A stretch of 64,000 nt of DNA, taken from NCBI GenBank assembly GCA_003996215.1, contig QJPP01003561.1, positions 1 through 64,000 of the forward strand, given 5' to 3'. A program made the translations under genes and the position numbers. Source of the DNA: Jaltomata sinuosa. Its lineage: Eukaryota; Streptophyta; Magnoliopsida; Solanales; Solanaceae. Of this stretch, positions 45,234-58,379 are shown piece by piece. The notes below the pieces were generated by a model. It worked only from the letters and a program-made list of their open reading frames with translations, ran no database searches and was not told the origin of the DNA. Numbering within the stretch: position 1 is the first letter of the stretch; every line of letters begins with the position of its first letter.

Positions 45234-46404
45234 CTAATCCTGTCGAGCCTGAAGAGCATATAACCTGTTCTGGTGCTGACCACCACCTGTTCTAGATGAG
45301 GCACCCTGCTGAGTAGGGCGACCTGTTGGAGTTGCTATAGAACTAGTCTGAGTCTGTGGGCAAACATCCTTACGCTTTTGAGAAGCTATTGGATAATCCC
45401 TCATCATGTGGCCTGGTTTACCATACCCAAAGTTGTTTCCACTATGTGCCATGTACTTACCTTAGTGGTTTCTACCAAACTTTCTACACATTGAGTTAGT
45501 AAACCGTACCTTGGGACTTAGAGCCAGATGCTCTATCCCGTCGATCCTTCTTGAACTTAGGCATTGGGGTACTAGCAGAAGATGGAGCTGGAGCTAAATT
45601 ATTCTGGCGATATTGAGAGCGGTATCCACCTTCTGACCTATGCATATAGTGAATATAATCACTTGTCCTAGCCCCCTTAGCATCTCCTCCCCTTTCCATA
45701 ACCTTCTCCTCCTCAATCTGTTGAGAATAAGTAACTAACCTGGAGAAGTCCATCTCCTTAATGAGCATGGCCGTCTTGCATTCCTTGACCAAATCATTAG
45801 AAACTCCAGACATGAACTTGCTCATACGAGCTCTAGAGTCAGCTACCATTTACGGAGCATGCTTGGATAGATAAGTGAACTTCAGAGCATAATCCTTTAT
45901 GCTAATGTCATTCTGCTTCAGGTTGATGAACTCCTGAACTTTGGCTTCCCTAAGCTCTAGTGGGAAGAACCAATCCAGAAAAGCAGTCTTGAAAAGATCC
46001 CAAGTCATTGGTCCTACATTTGCACAAAGAGATTCCTTCCATTGCTGGTACCAAGTGTAGGCCACTCCTTTCATCTAATAAGCGGCCAAGTCTGCACCCT
46101 CGACTGGGGTGACACCCATAATGCTTTTCACTTTCTGAACATCCTCTAAGAACTTTTGGGGATTCTCTTCTGGCTTGGACCCATGAAACTCTAGAGGGTT
46201 TATCTAAGTGAAGTCCCGGATTCTGGCTGCAACAGTATTAACCTGAGGTAGAGCTGGTGCCACAGCCTACTGATTGACCTGGGCGGTCATGGCCTGAGCA
46301 AGAACTTGAAAAGCAGCCCTGAATTAGGCATGCGTAACCTGCTCATTCAATGGGTCTGCTAGAGCTGCTTGCTGAATCCTAGCGTTAGCTCTTCTAGGAG
46401 GCAT
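45234..46404 (-). pseudogene. gag of family D, broken
   Basis: Starts MPPRRANARIQQAAL at 46404. It has a capsid core with TWYQQWKESL and TWDLFKTAFLDWFFPLELREAK, and FGYGKPGHMMRDYP in place of a CCHC knuckle (first Cys pair and last Cys lost). In-frame stops lie near 46325, 46270, 46205, 46078, 45850 and 45480. Confidence 0.82.
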
Positions 46405-46610
46405 TTTTCTGAAATGCGAAGAGCATGAGTTAGAATAGAAGGAGGTTAAATACAGTTCATACTCTATAGCATGAGCTAGAAAATAAAGAAGAGAAGTTAT
46501 TCCTAATGATGGCTCATAGCTTCTCCATCATAAGTGTGGCGCGCTTTACACCCATGAAGAAAAATCTACTCGACGCAAGTTTCAGACATCCTAGGACACT
46601 TAAACCTTAG

Positions 46611-46622
46611 GCTCTGATACCA
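46611..46622 (-). other. Primer binding site, family D
   Basis: The minus strand reads TGGTATCAGAGC a few bases inside the 5' LTR end at 46627, the initiator tRNA-Met type site in canonical form. Confidence 0.88.
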
Positions 46623-46626
46623 AGTT

Positions 46627-48776
46627 TGTCACGCCCTGAAGCTACCCCCTGGATGCGACACGGTGCTTGGTGTCACAAGTGACCCCACGCTAACCCATGG
46701 CATGGCATATCTATACAAAATCAGAGGAAAGCATGCATTGTGCGAAAGCTAAAAACATCATTATCTAAAAGCAAGGAAGACCCCAAAAGTCTGAATATAT
46801 AAATAGTTTAGTGCTGACTAAAAAACAATACTAACAACTGCTGAAGCTAGTCTATGTCTGAAAGCCTTCTAACTGAATACGAGTTACTGGGATATGCCCC
46901 CAGCTAACTCTAAAAAATCTGAGACTGAAAGTAAATACTGAAGATGTAAGCATGTCTATCATCCTCGAACCACTAAGGACTCACCACTGAACTGCTGAGT
47001 ACAGACTAGAATTCAAACTAAGCGCGGTCTGGATGCTGAGTCCCTGAACCTACATCATAAAATGATGTAGCACAAAAGTATGTGTCAGTACTTTGAATGT
47101 ACTGAGCATGGGAGATATAGGCTAAGCTGAACAATCATAATAACTGAGCATAGAAAAAAAAAGATATACTGGAACATAACCAAAAGCTAAACTGGATGCG
47201 CTGACCAAGTACAAATCATGAAGATATAACATTCTGAGATGATTACTGAAATATATAAATACATACTAAATACATGGTCAATGCACATAAATCTTACTGT
47301 AGGATATACTATTAACAGACATACCCCAAGCTGAGCTAACTATGGGGCTAGCTTGTAACCCTGGATGGAAAGGTGTTCATACCTTCCCAAGGGTATGAAC
47401 AAGTCTGACGTGGATCCACTACTGATGTCCAAAAGGGACAAGGAGGTACAACCTAGTCTGACAGCTGACTCATCTAAACTTATGGTAGCATTGTAGTTCT
47501 GTGACTTGGGGACTGCTACTAAAGGTCTTAGCCTAAACTGACAACTAAGACTTTATCCTCTCGTCCACTTGGTACTAAGTCTACTCCCAACTAAATATAA
47601 GCAACAATGTACTGAAATGATGGATAGCTCAGAATGCTAGAAATCAACTGAGAATGCAACATAAATATATTGAGGGATATGACATTCAAATTCTGAAGCA
47701 TGAGCATATAACTAATCTGCCTAGTAGGCTTAATTCATGATGTACTATAAGTATACAAACTAGGGTTTCTTAACTTTGTACATAGAACCATACTAGTTCT
47801 CCAAGAAACATGTAATCAATACCATAGAAGTTGTAGGAACTGGATTTCAATAAATCACTAAGATTTTGGGACCTTGGTCTGAACAATTCATGCAGAAAAC
47901 TGAAGACTGACTGGAATCTAGGGACCTAATGGCTGAAAGGGACCCAATAGTGAAATCCCACATACCCGGTGAAGAAATCTACGGAGAAATCCTTGGATTT
48001 TTGGGGATGAACTTGATGGAGACCTCTGCTTGTTCTTGGGAGAAAATTGTCGCCTTTTTTTCTTTTTTTCTTTTTAAGGTTGAAGAATTTAGGAGAATAG
48101 ATGTTTTAGGTAGTTTGTGACTAATTAACTAGGCTTAGAGTAGTCAAAACATCGTACCTTAGGCTTTAAAAGTGGTAGGTAAAGTCCAAAATACCCCTGG
48201 GAAACTTAAAAGAAAAACTACCAAAATTGCGACTTAGGGATCATGACTCAAAATGATAGACCATAATCCTAGACGACAGACCGTCATCTGAGTCGTGGTC
48301 CTACCTAAGAGTTTAGGGGGTTCTCTGGTCTTAGGACTATGACTCCACAGGATAGACCATACTCCAGGAAGACGGTTCGTCATGTGACCTGTGATTCCTG
48401 GGACAAGGGCTAAGGGTGTCTAAGGTTCTGGTTCCATGAGTCAATAGGATGGATCCGTAATCCTAGACTACGACCCGTGGTCTAACTCATGGTCCCTAAA
48501 CCCTGGACTGGTGGTCCTCTGATTAAAGGAAACCACAAGTGACAGAACAAACTGTGGTTCCAAACTACAGTCCGTGGTTTGACTTATGGTTCTTGGGACT
48601 AGAACTGGAGGTCTACTGGATTTGGTACTACGGTTTGAGATGACAGACCGTGGTTCAAAACTACGGTCCGTGATCTTGAACCGTGGTTCAAGGAAACTTG
48701 AATTTGTTTTCTAAAATTTTTGTTTTCTACTGGATTTCTGAGCTTAGTCTGGGCATAGATGTTCTAAGGTATTACA
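46627..48776 (-). repeat. Family D 5' LTR
   Basis: Closely matches 39453-41596 throughout, including the ACGGTCCGTGG-type array (about 48240-48690). The plus ORF at 47929-48120 is in LTR sequence and not supported. Confidence 0.88.
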
Positions 48777-49421
48777 ACATGCGTTGTGTTCCAAAAATAA
48801 TAAAGGAGAAAAGAGCTTAACGAGTCTTACCGATTATAGTATACAAGTTTCATATTATCTTCTTCAGATTTACTACTTGCAACTTACTATTATGTTTCTA
48901 CCTTGCATGCCAGTACATTATTGTCATACTGACGTCCCCATTTCCTAGGGGCGCTGCATTCAAGACTGCAGGACTAGAGAAAAACCCAGACAGACCTCTT
49001 TAGTAGGAGTTCTAGAGTTCAGCCATTTTGGTAAGCTCCATTCTTCCTGGAGCTGACGAATTAGAGGTCTAGCTTATATTTTGACCAGGTTATGTATATG
49101 TACATTTTATGGGTAGTCTAGGGCCCTGTCCTGGATATGAGATGTTTTACTTACTCGTAGAGACTTGTAGACGTGTATATGTGTATTAGTGTTTGGTATG
49201 GCCTTGTCGACCTTGTTATTAGCTAAATACTATGATAATAGCCTTGTCGGCCTGGAGTTGTTTACCTACTATTGAGCTATTAGTGTTTCTAATTTCTATA
49301 CATAGAGACCTTATCAGTCTCAGACCCCCAACAAGTTCAATAGAGATACACTCTATTTTGGCACTTTCGGCCTTTTGGGGCTCCGGGTGCCAGTCCCGCA
49401 TCCCCTATTTTGGGTGTGACA
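48777..49421 (+). repeat. Family C 5' LTR, right piece
   Basis: Continues the family C LTR after the family D insertion and matches 56715-57361. It ends GGGTGTGACA at 49421. The ORFs at 49219 and 49232 are in the LTR; a similar one occurs at 57171. Confidence 0.87.
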
Positions 49422-49425
49422 AACT

Positions 49426-49437
49426 TGCTATCATAGC
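49426..49437 (+). other. Degenerate primer binding site, family C
   Basis: TGCTATCATAGC four bases after the LTR end corresponds to TGGTATCAGAGC with two changes, so priming by initiator tRNA-Met is probably impaired. Confidence 0.7.
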
Positions 49438-49653
49438 GCATCGAATCCCAGGGAGTCTACAAGCCGTGTCTAGTAGAGTTTTGCTTATGGGTGTGTTGTG
49501 CACCATGCATATAATCATGAGGCTATGGGACATCTAGGAATTGTTCCCTTCTTTCATCTGCTAGATCGGGCAATAGAGCGAGGTCATAAGATATTTGAAG
49601 TCTAATTCATGTTTTTTTATTCCTTGTTTACAGAAATTCCTGTGACTAGACAA

Positions 49654-51080
49654 ATGACTAGCCGACGGATTGACATGGATGCGGGGGAAGGTACTAGTCG
49701 ATCCCGGCCTATCCGAATGGATAGATTGGAGGCTCAAAGTGAATCACCGACACCAGTGATCCTAGTTCATCCAGTACCTGATGGGACTAGAGGGTATCCA
49801 TCACCCCCGACCCTACCTGCTCTATTGGCACCTGAGATAGCTAGAGATGAACCAGCACCTGCAGATCCTCCACCTGAAGAAGAGGACCAGGACATTAGGA
49901 GTGAAGTTCGATTATTGACCCAGATGGTAGCCACACAACAGCAACAAATAAGGGCATCAACGAGTGCTAGGTCAGGTGGCTCAGAAAGTTCTAGGGCTCG
50001 AGAGTTTATCAGCCTAAGTCCTTTTATATTTACAGGTTGTGACCCACACGAGGATCCTCAGGAGTTTATTGATCAGACTTATTGGGTACTTCGAGTCATG
50101 CATGCAATAGTAGTGGAGGTAGTGGCGTTTGCATCTTTCAGGTTACGAGATGTAGCTATTTTGTGGTTTGAGGCTTGGGATCGGTCTAGGGGATCAAATG
50201 CACCCCCAGCTGAATGGGAGGAAGTTTTAGAGGCCTTCCTAGCTCACTATCTTCCACAAGAGGTTCAAGAGGCTAGACTTGATTAGTTTCTAGCCCTTAG
50301 GCAGGGCAATATGAGTGTTCGAGAGTACAACCTCAGATTTAATTCATTAGCCAGGTACGCCCTCGATATTGTGAGTACAATGCAAGCTAGAGTTCATCGA
50401 TATATGGGTGGCCTTAAGGATGAATTGATTAAGGGATTAACAATAGCAGCCACACAAGAGGATATAGATATTTCTAAGATACATGCTATTTCTCAGACTG
50501 CAGAGGATCTTGAAGTACGAATTGGAGATAACCAAAGCTGAGAAAGGGATCAGAATAACAGGGCTAGATCTTCTGGGTCCTATGGAGAGCCATGATGTAA
50601 TGTTAGGACACATTTTCATAGGCGATCACCCTACCCTACTAGTGGTGCCCCATATCAGTTGCAAAGGCAGAGGTATGATCATTTTTCTCATCTTGGACCA
50701 GTCCACAGTTCAGGTGCATCCAGTTCCTATCGCTACGGGAATTCAGGTCAGATGAGGCTACCTTTGCCACCTTGTGTTCAGTGTGGTAGGAAGCATCCTA
50801 GGATAGTCGCGTGGGTTTAGATACTTATTATTCGTGTGGGCATCCTGATCACTTTATGCGAGACTTTCCGAGTAGAGGTAGGGGTGAAATATCCCAACCT
50901 ACAGGGTCGACGTTAGCTTCTTCATCTACTATTCGTCCCCCTAGGATAGGCCCATAGGCTACACCAGGTCATGTTATAGGTAGAGGAGGAGGAGGAGCAT
51001 CCAGTTCAGGCGGTAGACAGAATCACAGTTATGCTCTAGCCGGCCGCCAGTACTTTGAATCATCACCTGATGTTGTTAAA
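49654..51080 (+). pseudogene. gag of family C, broken
   Basis: Begins MTSRRIDMDAGEGTSRSRP and has a proline-rich region. The capsid core (about 50010-50540) has PFIFTGCDPHEDPQEFID, LRDVAILWFEAW and EVLEAFLAHYLP. One stop lies after VQEARLD at 50284-50286, after which the frame continues (LALRQGNMSVREYNLRFN) to a frame change near 50541. The knuckle region at about 50824-50872 reads YYSCGHPDHFMRDF, having lost its first and last Cys. An upstream in-frame ATG at 49609 is less likely because related Gags start with M-x-x-RR. Confidence 0.82.
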
Positions 51081-54000
51081 GGTACATTGACTATTTTTAC
51101 TCATGCTATTTATGAAATTATAGATCCTGGATCTACTCTTTCATGTGTTACCCTGCTCGTTGCTGGTAAGTTTGGGGCAGAACCAGAGTTGTTTCCTAGA
51201 CCCTTTGTTGTATCTATGCCGGTTGCTGAATCTATTATAGTTAGACGTGTTTATCGAGATTATGCAGTGTGGATTTATGACCTTCTTACTTCAGCTAATC
51301 TAATTAAATTAGATATGATTGACTTCGATGTCATTATGGGTATGAACTGGTTAGCTTCATGTTATGCTAATATCGATTGTAGAACTAAAGTTGTCAAATT
51401 TCATTTTCCGGAAGAGACAATCCTGGAGTGGAAAGGTAATGCTGCCACACCAAGGGGTAAGTTTATTTTCTACTTTAAGGCCCTAAAAATGATTTCTAAA
51501 GGCTATATCTATCATCTAGTCCGAGTAAGAAGCACAGAGGATGGACCAACGACTCTTTAATACGTTCTCGCGGTGAGTCAGTTTCCAGATGTATTCCTGG
51601 ATGAGCTTCCAGGAATCCCTCCAGAAAAGGAAATTGAGTTTGCCATTGATCTACTCCTATATACTCAGCCAATATCAATTCCCCATTATAGGATGGCTCC
51701 TACTGAGTTAAGAGAGTTAATGGAACAGTTGAAGGATCTACTCGAAAAAGGCTTCATTAGACCTAGTACATCATCATGGGGTGCACCAGTTTTGTTTGTT
51801 CGTAAAAAGGATGGGTCCTTGATAATGTGTATCGATTACCGATAACTGAACAAAGTTATAATCAAGAATACGTATGCGCTTCCAAGAATTGATGAACTTT
51901 TTGATTAGTTGCAAGGCGCCAAATATTTTTCAAAGATTTCCTTGCAGTCGAGGTATCACCAGTTGCATGTTAAAGGGGTAGATGTTCCGAAGACAGCTTT
52001 TAGAAATAAAGTATGGCCATTTCGAGTTTCTAGTAATGTCTTTTGGGCTTACTAATGCCCCAGCAGCTTTCATGGACCTAATGAATCGGGTCTTCAAGCC
52101 ATTTCTAGATGTATTTGTGATCCTATATATTTACGATATCCTGATTTACTCGCGGTCCGAAGCCAAACATGCTGATCATCTGCGTGCAGTATTGCAAACA
52201 CTTCAGAATCATAAATTGTATGCAAAGTTCTCCAAATGAGAGATTTGGTTGACTTCAGTGGCTTTTCTTGGATATGAATTACAGACGAAGGTATTAGAGT
52301 GGACGACCAAAAGATTGAAGTTGTAAAGAATTGGCCGAGGCCCTTTAATGCTACAGAGATCCATAGTTTTTTGGGCTTAGCAGGTTATTATCGGAGGTTT
52401 GTAGAAGGATTTTCTGCTATCTCTGCACCATTGAAAAATTAACTCATAAAGCTGCCAAGTTTCAGTGGTCTGATGCATGTAAGAAGAATTTTCAGGAATT
52501 GAAGGACAGGCTTACTTCAGCACCTGTCTTAACTCTGCCAGAGGACACAAAACGTTATGTTGTTTATTGTGATGCTTCAAGGCTTGGGTTGGGCTGCATT
52601 TTAATGCAACATGGTAAAGTTATTGCCTATACCTCGAGACAACTAATAAAGCACGAACAAAATTACCCTACTCATGATCTTGAATTGGTAGCAATTATAT
52701 TTGCCCTAAAAATTTGGCGCCATTACTTATTTGGATTCCATGTAGATGTGTTTACGGACCACAAAAGTCTACAGTATTTTTTCAAACAGAAGGATTTAAA
52801 CCTAAGGCAAAGAAGGTGGTTAGAGTTATTAAAGGATTATGACATAGATATTTTGTACCATCCAGGTAAGGCCAATGTAGTGGCTGATGCACTTAGCCGC
52901 AAATCCATGGGAAGCTTGAGCCACATGGAAAATAAAAAGATTGAGATGACAAGAGAACTACATCAGTTAGCTAATTTGCAAGTTCGACTACTAGACCCAG
53001 GTAATGAGGGAGTTATTATTCAAAGGGCAGCGGAATCCTCACTTATAACAGAGGTAAAGGACCAACAATATGATGATCCAGAGCTAGTAAGATTGATGGA
53101 AGAAATTCCGAAGCAGAAGCAACCATTAATAGAGCTTAAGGAAGATGGGGTTCTGCGATATCAAGGTCGTCTATGTGTACTTAACATTGGTGAGCTTCGA
53201 GAGAATATTTTAGCTGAAGTTCACTATTCAAACTATTCAATCCATCCAGGAGCAACAAAGATGTATCATGATCTTCAACAAATTTATTGGTGGATTAATA
53301 TGAAGAGAAATATTGTAGAGTTTGTAGCCCAATGCCCGAATTGTCAACAGGTAAAAATTGAACACCAGAGACCCGGAGGGATAACTCAAAGTATAGTGAT
53401 ACCTACTTGGAAATGGGAGGTGATCAACATGGATTTTATTATAGGCTTACCTCATACTTATCGGAAGTATGATTCCATATGGGTGACTGTAGATAGACTT
53501 AAAAAATCAGCTCACTTTTTGCCAGTCAGGACAACTTATACTGCTAAAGATTATGACAAGTTGTATATTAGTAAAATAGTTCAACTTCATGGTATCCCAA
53601 TTTTCATCATTTCAGACAGGGGTGCTCAGTTTACAACAAATTTCTGGAGGTCTTTACAGAAAGGCTTAGGTACTCAAGTAAGTCTCAATATAAATTTTCA
53701 TCCATAGATAGATGGGCAAGATGAACGCACTATTCAGACACTCGAAGATATGCTATGAGCGTGTGTACTAGATTTTAAAGGGGGTTGGGATGACCATTTG
53801 CCACTAATTGAGTGTGCTTATAATAATAGCTTCCATACAAGCATTCAAATGGCTCCTTATGAAGCTTTATATGGACGAAAGTTTGATCACTGATTAGATG
53901 GTTTAAAATTGGGGAAGCAGAATTATTAGGGCCTGACCTAGTTAATCAGGCAGTGGAGAAGGTAAAGCTAATCTGAGAAAGATTACTAACAGCCCAGAGT

Positions 54001-54471
54001 AGGCAGAAATCATATGAAGATGTGTGACATCGGGATTTGGAATTTAGTGTTAGCTATTGGGTTCTCCAAAAGGTTTATCCCGTAAAAGGCGTTATGCGAT
54101 TTGGTAAAAAGGGAAAGCTTAGTCTAAGATATATTTGACCATACAGGATTATTTGAAGGGTTGGAAAATTGGCATATGAGCTAGAGTTACCCACATAATT
54201 GGAGGCAGTCCATCTTGTAATTCATGTATCAATGCTACAAAAGTGCATAGGAGATCCTTCACATATTATGCCTATCAAAGATGTTCAACTTTCTGAAGAC
54301 TTATCCTATGAGGAAGTACCAATTTCTATCCAAGATTGTCAATTTAGGAGGCTCAAAACCAAAGAAGAATCCGCAGTAAAGGTGTTGTGCAGAAATAATA
54401 ATGTCGAGGAAATAACGTGGGAAGCCGAGGAAGAAATAAGGAAAAAGTATCCCAAGTTATTTACGACCTGA
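51081..54471 (+). pseudogene. pol of family C, broken
   Basis: The protease (51087-51560) has IIDPGSTLSCV and FDVIMGMNWL. The RT (51573-52480) has PHYRMAPTELREL; its catalytic box reads YIYDILIYSRS at 52126-52158, the first of the two Asp being replaced by Tyr (codon 52132-52134), and there are stops at 51843 and 51907 plus a frameshift near 52010. A long 402-codon frame at 52499-53707 carries RNase H (VYCDASRLGLG, FTDHKSLQYF) and most of integrase (YSIHPGATKMYHDL, CPNCQQVK, MDFIIGLPHT, ISDRGAQFTT). After a stop at 53705 the DERTIQTLEDM stretch supplies the Glu. The C-terminal region decays; the tail SAVKVLCRNNNVEEITWE is chromodomain-like, ending at 54471. Confidence 0.86.
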
Positions 54472-54749
54472 AGATAGTATAGAGGTAAGTCATATCCTTA
54501 TCTTCTGAATATTTTTCCTGCTGGTGCAAATATGATCAGGTTTGAACATATGCAAATGATTGCATTTAATTATATATCATTGTATCGCCCTGTGAGGCAT
54601 TGTGCTGGACTTTTGCTGAGTTTTAGGTTTTTTGATAGTCCCAATTATAAAGTAAACTCTGCCAAAATTTCTATAAAACAAATCCTAATGGACTAGAGCT
54701 CTATACGAATTACCCTCATTCGAGGATGAATGATTCTAAGGGGGAAGGA
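54472..54749 (+). other. 3' untranslated region and polypurine tract, family C
   Basis: Noncoding tail ending in the polypurine tract AAGGGGGAAGGA (54738-54749) directly before LTR B. Confidence 0.75.
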
Positions 54750-57361
54750 TGTAACACCCCGTACCTTTCAAAACCTATATGACTAAGTTAATATCGACGA
54801 AGGTACTTGAGCTCGAGATTGTGAAAGGGTACTTTGGCCTAGAATTTGAAATGGTAAAATGTATATAAGTGTTAAGTTAAAGTATAAGGATGAGAGTTTT
54901 GTAAATGAGATAAAACAAGTGAGGTGCTTGCTCGACTTATCTAAGTTCTTAGGTAACAAGTAGGTGCATCACCTATCTATGCTAACGAACTAAGTTCCGA
55001 GGACAGATTACGAGAAGAAACACCATGTAATATTAGACCTAATGGTAGCCCAAATGAAGCTTAAAGTTGGACCATCAAAGTACAAACCAAATCTGGCCCA
55101 AACAACTACAAAAGGTAGCCACCAATGTTGACCACATTTTGACCCAAGGGAAGCCCAAAATCAGCCACAAAACTTTACCCTTTTGAGGCCCAAGAAAAGA
55201 ATAATTTTGGCCCAAGTTTATTGACCCATTTTGGCCCAAATATACTCAAAAAATTCAGCCAAAAAGGTCCCCTTATACAGACCTTTTGTTGATCAATATT
55301 GATCACAAAAAGCTAGAATACTTCTCTCTTATCTTCTTTCCTCTTGGCAGCCCCTCTCTCCCTTTAGGGTTCTAAGAAGATCAAGATTCATTAAAGCTTA
55401 AGGTGAGTTAAGCAACTTATTATCTTGGTACTAATATTCTACATATATCTAGGATATCCTATGGTAAGAAATACATGAACTATGCAGCCCCTTCCTTAAG
55501 GTTGAACACTTAGAAATTATGTAAGAATTAAGAGATTTCTTCTTCTCTTGTTGGTGTATGTGTAGGGGTTAGTTAAGCTGTGCAAGGCATCAATAAAAAG
55601 AGGATACAAACACTCCTTCAAGTGTGGTAAGTACTCTTCCCATAACCATCTTTTTGGATTGAATTTGGGATGGACAAACCTTGTTGAATTGTTGGTAAGA
55701 ACTCATTGGACGGTGATCGGAAGCCGTGGGTTCAATTTATTGGTATTATATTTAGCTATGGTGAGTTGTGTAAGGGCTGGTTTATGTGTTTTGTATTGTT
55801 GGAGGAAGTATGTTGGTGTGTGTGTGATGTGTATTGAAATTGGGGCGAAAGGTGTGACGATACACCATTTATTTAATGCCCAATACGTAAATTTGCCCGG
55901 GAAATATTTAGCTATTGTCTTGGCAAAGTTGCATCAGGTTTAATAGCTAATATTAACTTCATTATACTCTTATGTTTTATATTAACTTAATAAAGTAAAG
56001 GCCATGTTGTGGTAAGCGCAATATTTGGAAGTAACGAGGTATGTTAAGGCTTCTTTATTCCTTATCGGCATGAATCTAGAAATAGAACTCTAAATCTCTG
56101 AAAGAAGGAATTTGAGTATTCTATTGTAAGAGAGCTGATTTTGTATTTTAACAAGTCTTAAGGATCTAAGTGATACATTATGGTGATTCAAGTCTCCTTA
56201 TAAAAAATTGATACCTTTTTTTTGCATGAAACGTAAGTTATCCTTTTGTCGAGTTTCTTCTTTGTATTGTGATCCCTAATCAAGCTTTAGAAAGTATAAA
56301 AGAAAGGTTATCAAGTCAAATCCCCATTCATATGTGTTTGGTAACTTGAGTAAAACATCTAGTAAGTTAAGGCTAAAGAAGTTATCTAAATGAACCTCTA
56401 TAACTAACAAGAGTAGCTTTGAATGTCAATCTAGTAATACACTTATTACGCGTGGATTGCATGTTAGTTTGCGCCGAGGCGCTACTGCCATATTGAGGCT
56501 ATTATATACATAGTGTGCACCAAGGTGCTACTTCCATATTGAGGCCATTATATACATGGTGTGCACCGAGGTTCTACTACCATATTGAGGCTATTATATA
56601 CATAGTGTGCGCCGAGGCGCTACTGCCGTATTGAGGCTATAATATATAGGGTGCACCAAGGTGCTATTGTGGTTCAGCATGTGTATAAAGAGTGAGTTGC
56701 GATGTGAGTTAATGCATGTGTTGTGTTCTAAAAAGAATAAAGGAGAAACGAGCTTAACGAGTCTTACCGATTACAGTTTACAAGTTTCACATTATATCTT
56801 GTTCCGATTTACTACTTGAAACTTACTATTATATTTATACCTTACATGCCAGTACATTATTGTCGTACTAACATCCCCATTGCCTGAGGGCATTACATTC
56901 ACGCCTGCAGGTCCATACAGAAACCCAGATAGACCTCTTCAGTAGGAGTTGCAGAGTTCAGCCATTTTGGTAAGCTCCATTCTTCCTGGAGCTGACGAGT
57001 CAGAGGTCTAGCTTATATTTTGACCAGGTTATGTATATTTATAGTTTATGGGTAGTCTAGGGCCTTTTCCTAGATATGAGATGTTTTACTTACTCATAGA
57101 GGCTAGTGGACGTGTATATGTATATCAGTGTTGTGTATGGCCTTGTCGGCCTTGTTATTAGCTATCTACTATGATATTAGCCTTGTCAGCCTTGAGTTGT
57201 TTACCTACTATTGAGCTATCTGTGTTTCTAATTGCTATACTTAGAGACCTTGTCGGTCTCAAACTCCCAACAGGTTCATTAGAGATACACTCGATTTTGG
57301 CACTCTCAGCCTTTTGGGGCTGTGGGTGCCGGTCCCTCCTCCCCTGTTTTGGGGTGTGACA
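54750..57361 (+). repeat. Family C 3' LTR (LTR B)
   Basis: 2612 bp from TGTAACACCCCG to GGGGTGTGACA. Uninterrupted copy of the LTR, with the palindrome at 55290-55305 and a 46 bp tandem array at 56465-56675. Confidence 0.88.
56465..56675. repeat. 46 bp tandem repeat array in family C LTR B
   Basis: Same array as in LTR A. Unit dyads read GCGCCGAGGCGC, GCACCAAGGTGC, GCACCGAGGTTC, GCGCCGAGGCGC and GCACCAAGGTGC. Four of the five are perfect 5 bp stems around a two-base centre. Confidence 0.8.
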
Positions 57362-58352
57362 CTTAGATGGGAATTTCCTAAATCAAGCTATTTCTAGCCT
57401 CAATTTATGGCAGAAATCCCAAATTCCCATTATTGAACTCTTATCAAATTAATGAACTTCTTTTTTTAAGTAAGCACACAATTAGTAAGCTATATAGATA
57501 TTTGAAACCATCAATTTTATAATTAAAACATGAAGAATTCAATAGACCCACACATAATAATCAATTATAAACACAAATAATCAACACCCAATCCTAAATT
57601 AAAACACCCATCATACAGACACCACTAAAATTAAGTTTAGCTACTCATGGTGAAGAAATAAGAGAAGATACCAATTGGGTTTTACAAAATTCCATTCATT
57701 CTTCAATAGCCAAATTCAAATTCCAAGCTCAAAGTTAACAATAGTGTTTTTCAATCTAGAGAAGAAGAAGAAAATTGTACTCTATTAACTATTCTACCTG
57801 GGAATGGAGAAACTACAGTATATCCTTTGCAAAGGTCCCAAAAAGAGTTTTGGAACCTTCCTAATTACATAACACACATTTGGACAATTTTTACTTTTGG
57901 GGTATGTGCGAAGCAGAGTACGAGGGTACCTGCAGTCACCCCATACAATTTACAGCTTGCAGGTGCCTGGTCTTCCTGGCAGTAACAATTCTTCACCTGT
58001 GGTCCAATGTGCGATGGAAGGGGCGATCGCCACTTAGGACTTAAGGCTCACATATGTCAATTAATAAGGCAGTGTTCTATCTTCCATCGGCATTGTCACC
58101 TGCAAAATTCATGTGCTCTCTTGTGACATGCATACTCCCTCGCATATCTCAGCAAATTCTTGCTCTTTCAGTCATATTTGCCCTTTGGCTTCCATTTTAG
58201 CTCCTTTAGGTTAAAATCCTTTTATTACTTGAATTCATCAAGAGAACCTGCATATATGACAACAAAGGCATAAGATTCTTCTAAATCACATCAAATTAAG
58301 GTAATAATTTATGAATAAAGGCCAAATAAGTTGGTAGATTACCAACTTATCA
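57362..58352 (-). repeat. Athila-like LTR (family E), minus strand, proximal part
   Basis: Reverse complement of the first ~1 kb of the plus-strand LTR at 58380 (shared GATAAGT..TAATCTACCAACTT start; CATGAGTAGCTAA and ATTGAGGCTAGAAAT further in). Its start, TGATAAGTTGG, lies at 58352. Just outside it the minus strand reads AGTTTGAGGGTT, a polypurine-tract-like sequence, so this is a 3' LTR whose internal region has been lost. Confidence 0.65.
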
Positions 58353-58379
58353 AACCCTCAAACTTGAACTATTGCTTGT

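Larger units (their letters stand above)
39453..48776 (-). mobile_element. Chromovirus family D, minus strand, inserted in the family C 5' LTR
   Basis: LTRs 39453-41596 (2144 bp) and 46627-48776 (2150 bp); on the minus strand they start TGTAAT and end TGACA. Flanks GCATG and ACATG are a probable 5 bp duplication with one mismatch, and the unbroken target is seen in LTR B near 56715. The internal region carries gag and all pol domains, with many stops. Orientation is given by the primer site next to 46627 and the purine tract next to 41596. Confidence 0.88.
37460..57361 (+). mobile_element. Chromovirus family C, nested, with family D inside its 5' LTR
   Basis: LTRs 37460-49421 (interrupted by 39453-48776) and 54750-57361, flanked by CTTAA (37455-37459) and CTTAG (57362-57366), a 4/5 target duplication. 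Internal region 49422-54749 has a degenerate primer site, gag, pol and a purine tract. The host sequence is an Athila-like LTR. All coding regions are broken. Confidence 0.87.

Noticed and set aside
3681..57361. Endogenous pararetrovirus or an envelope-carrying retrovirus
   Set aside because: LTRs, primer sites, polypurine tracts and integrase show LTR retrotransposons; no movement protein, coat-type or envelope-like coding region was seen in families A, C or D.
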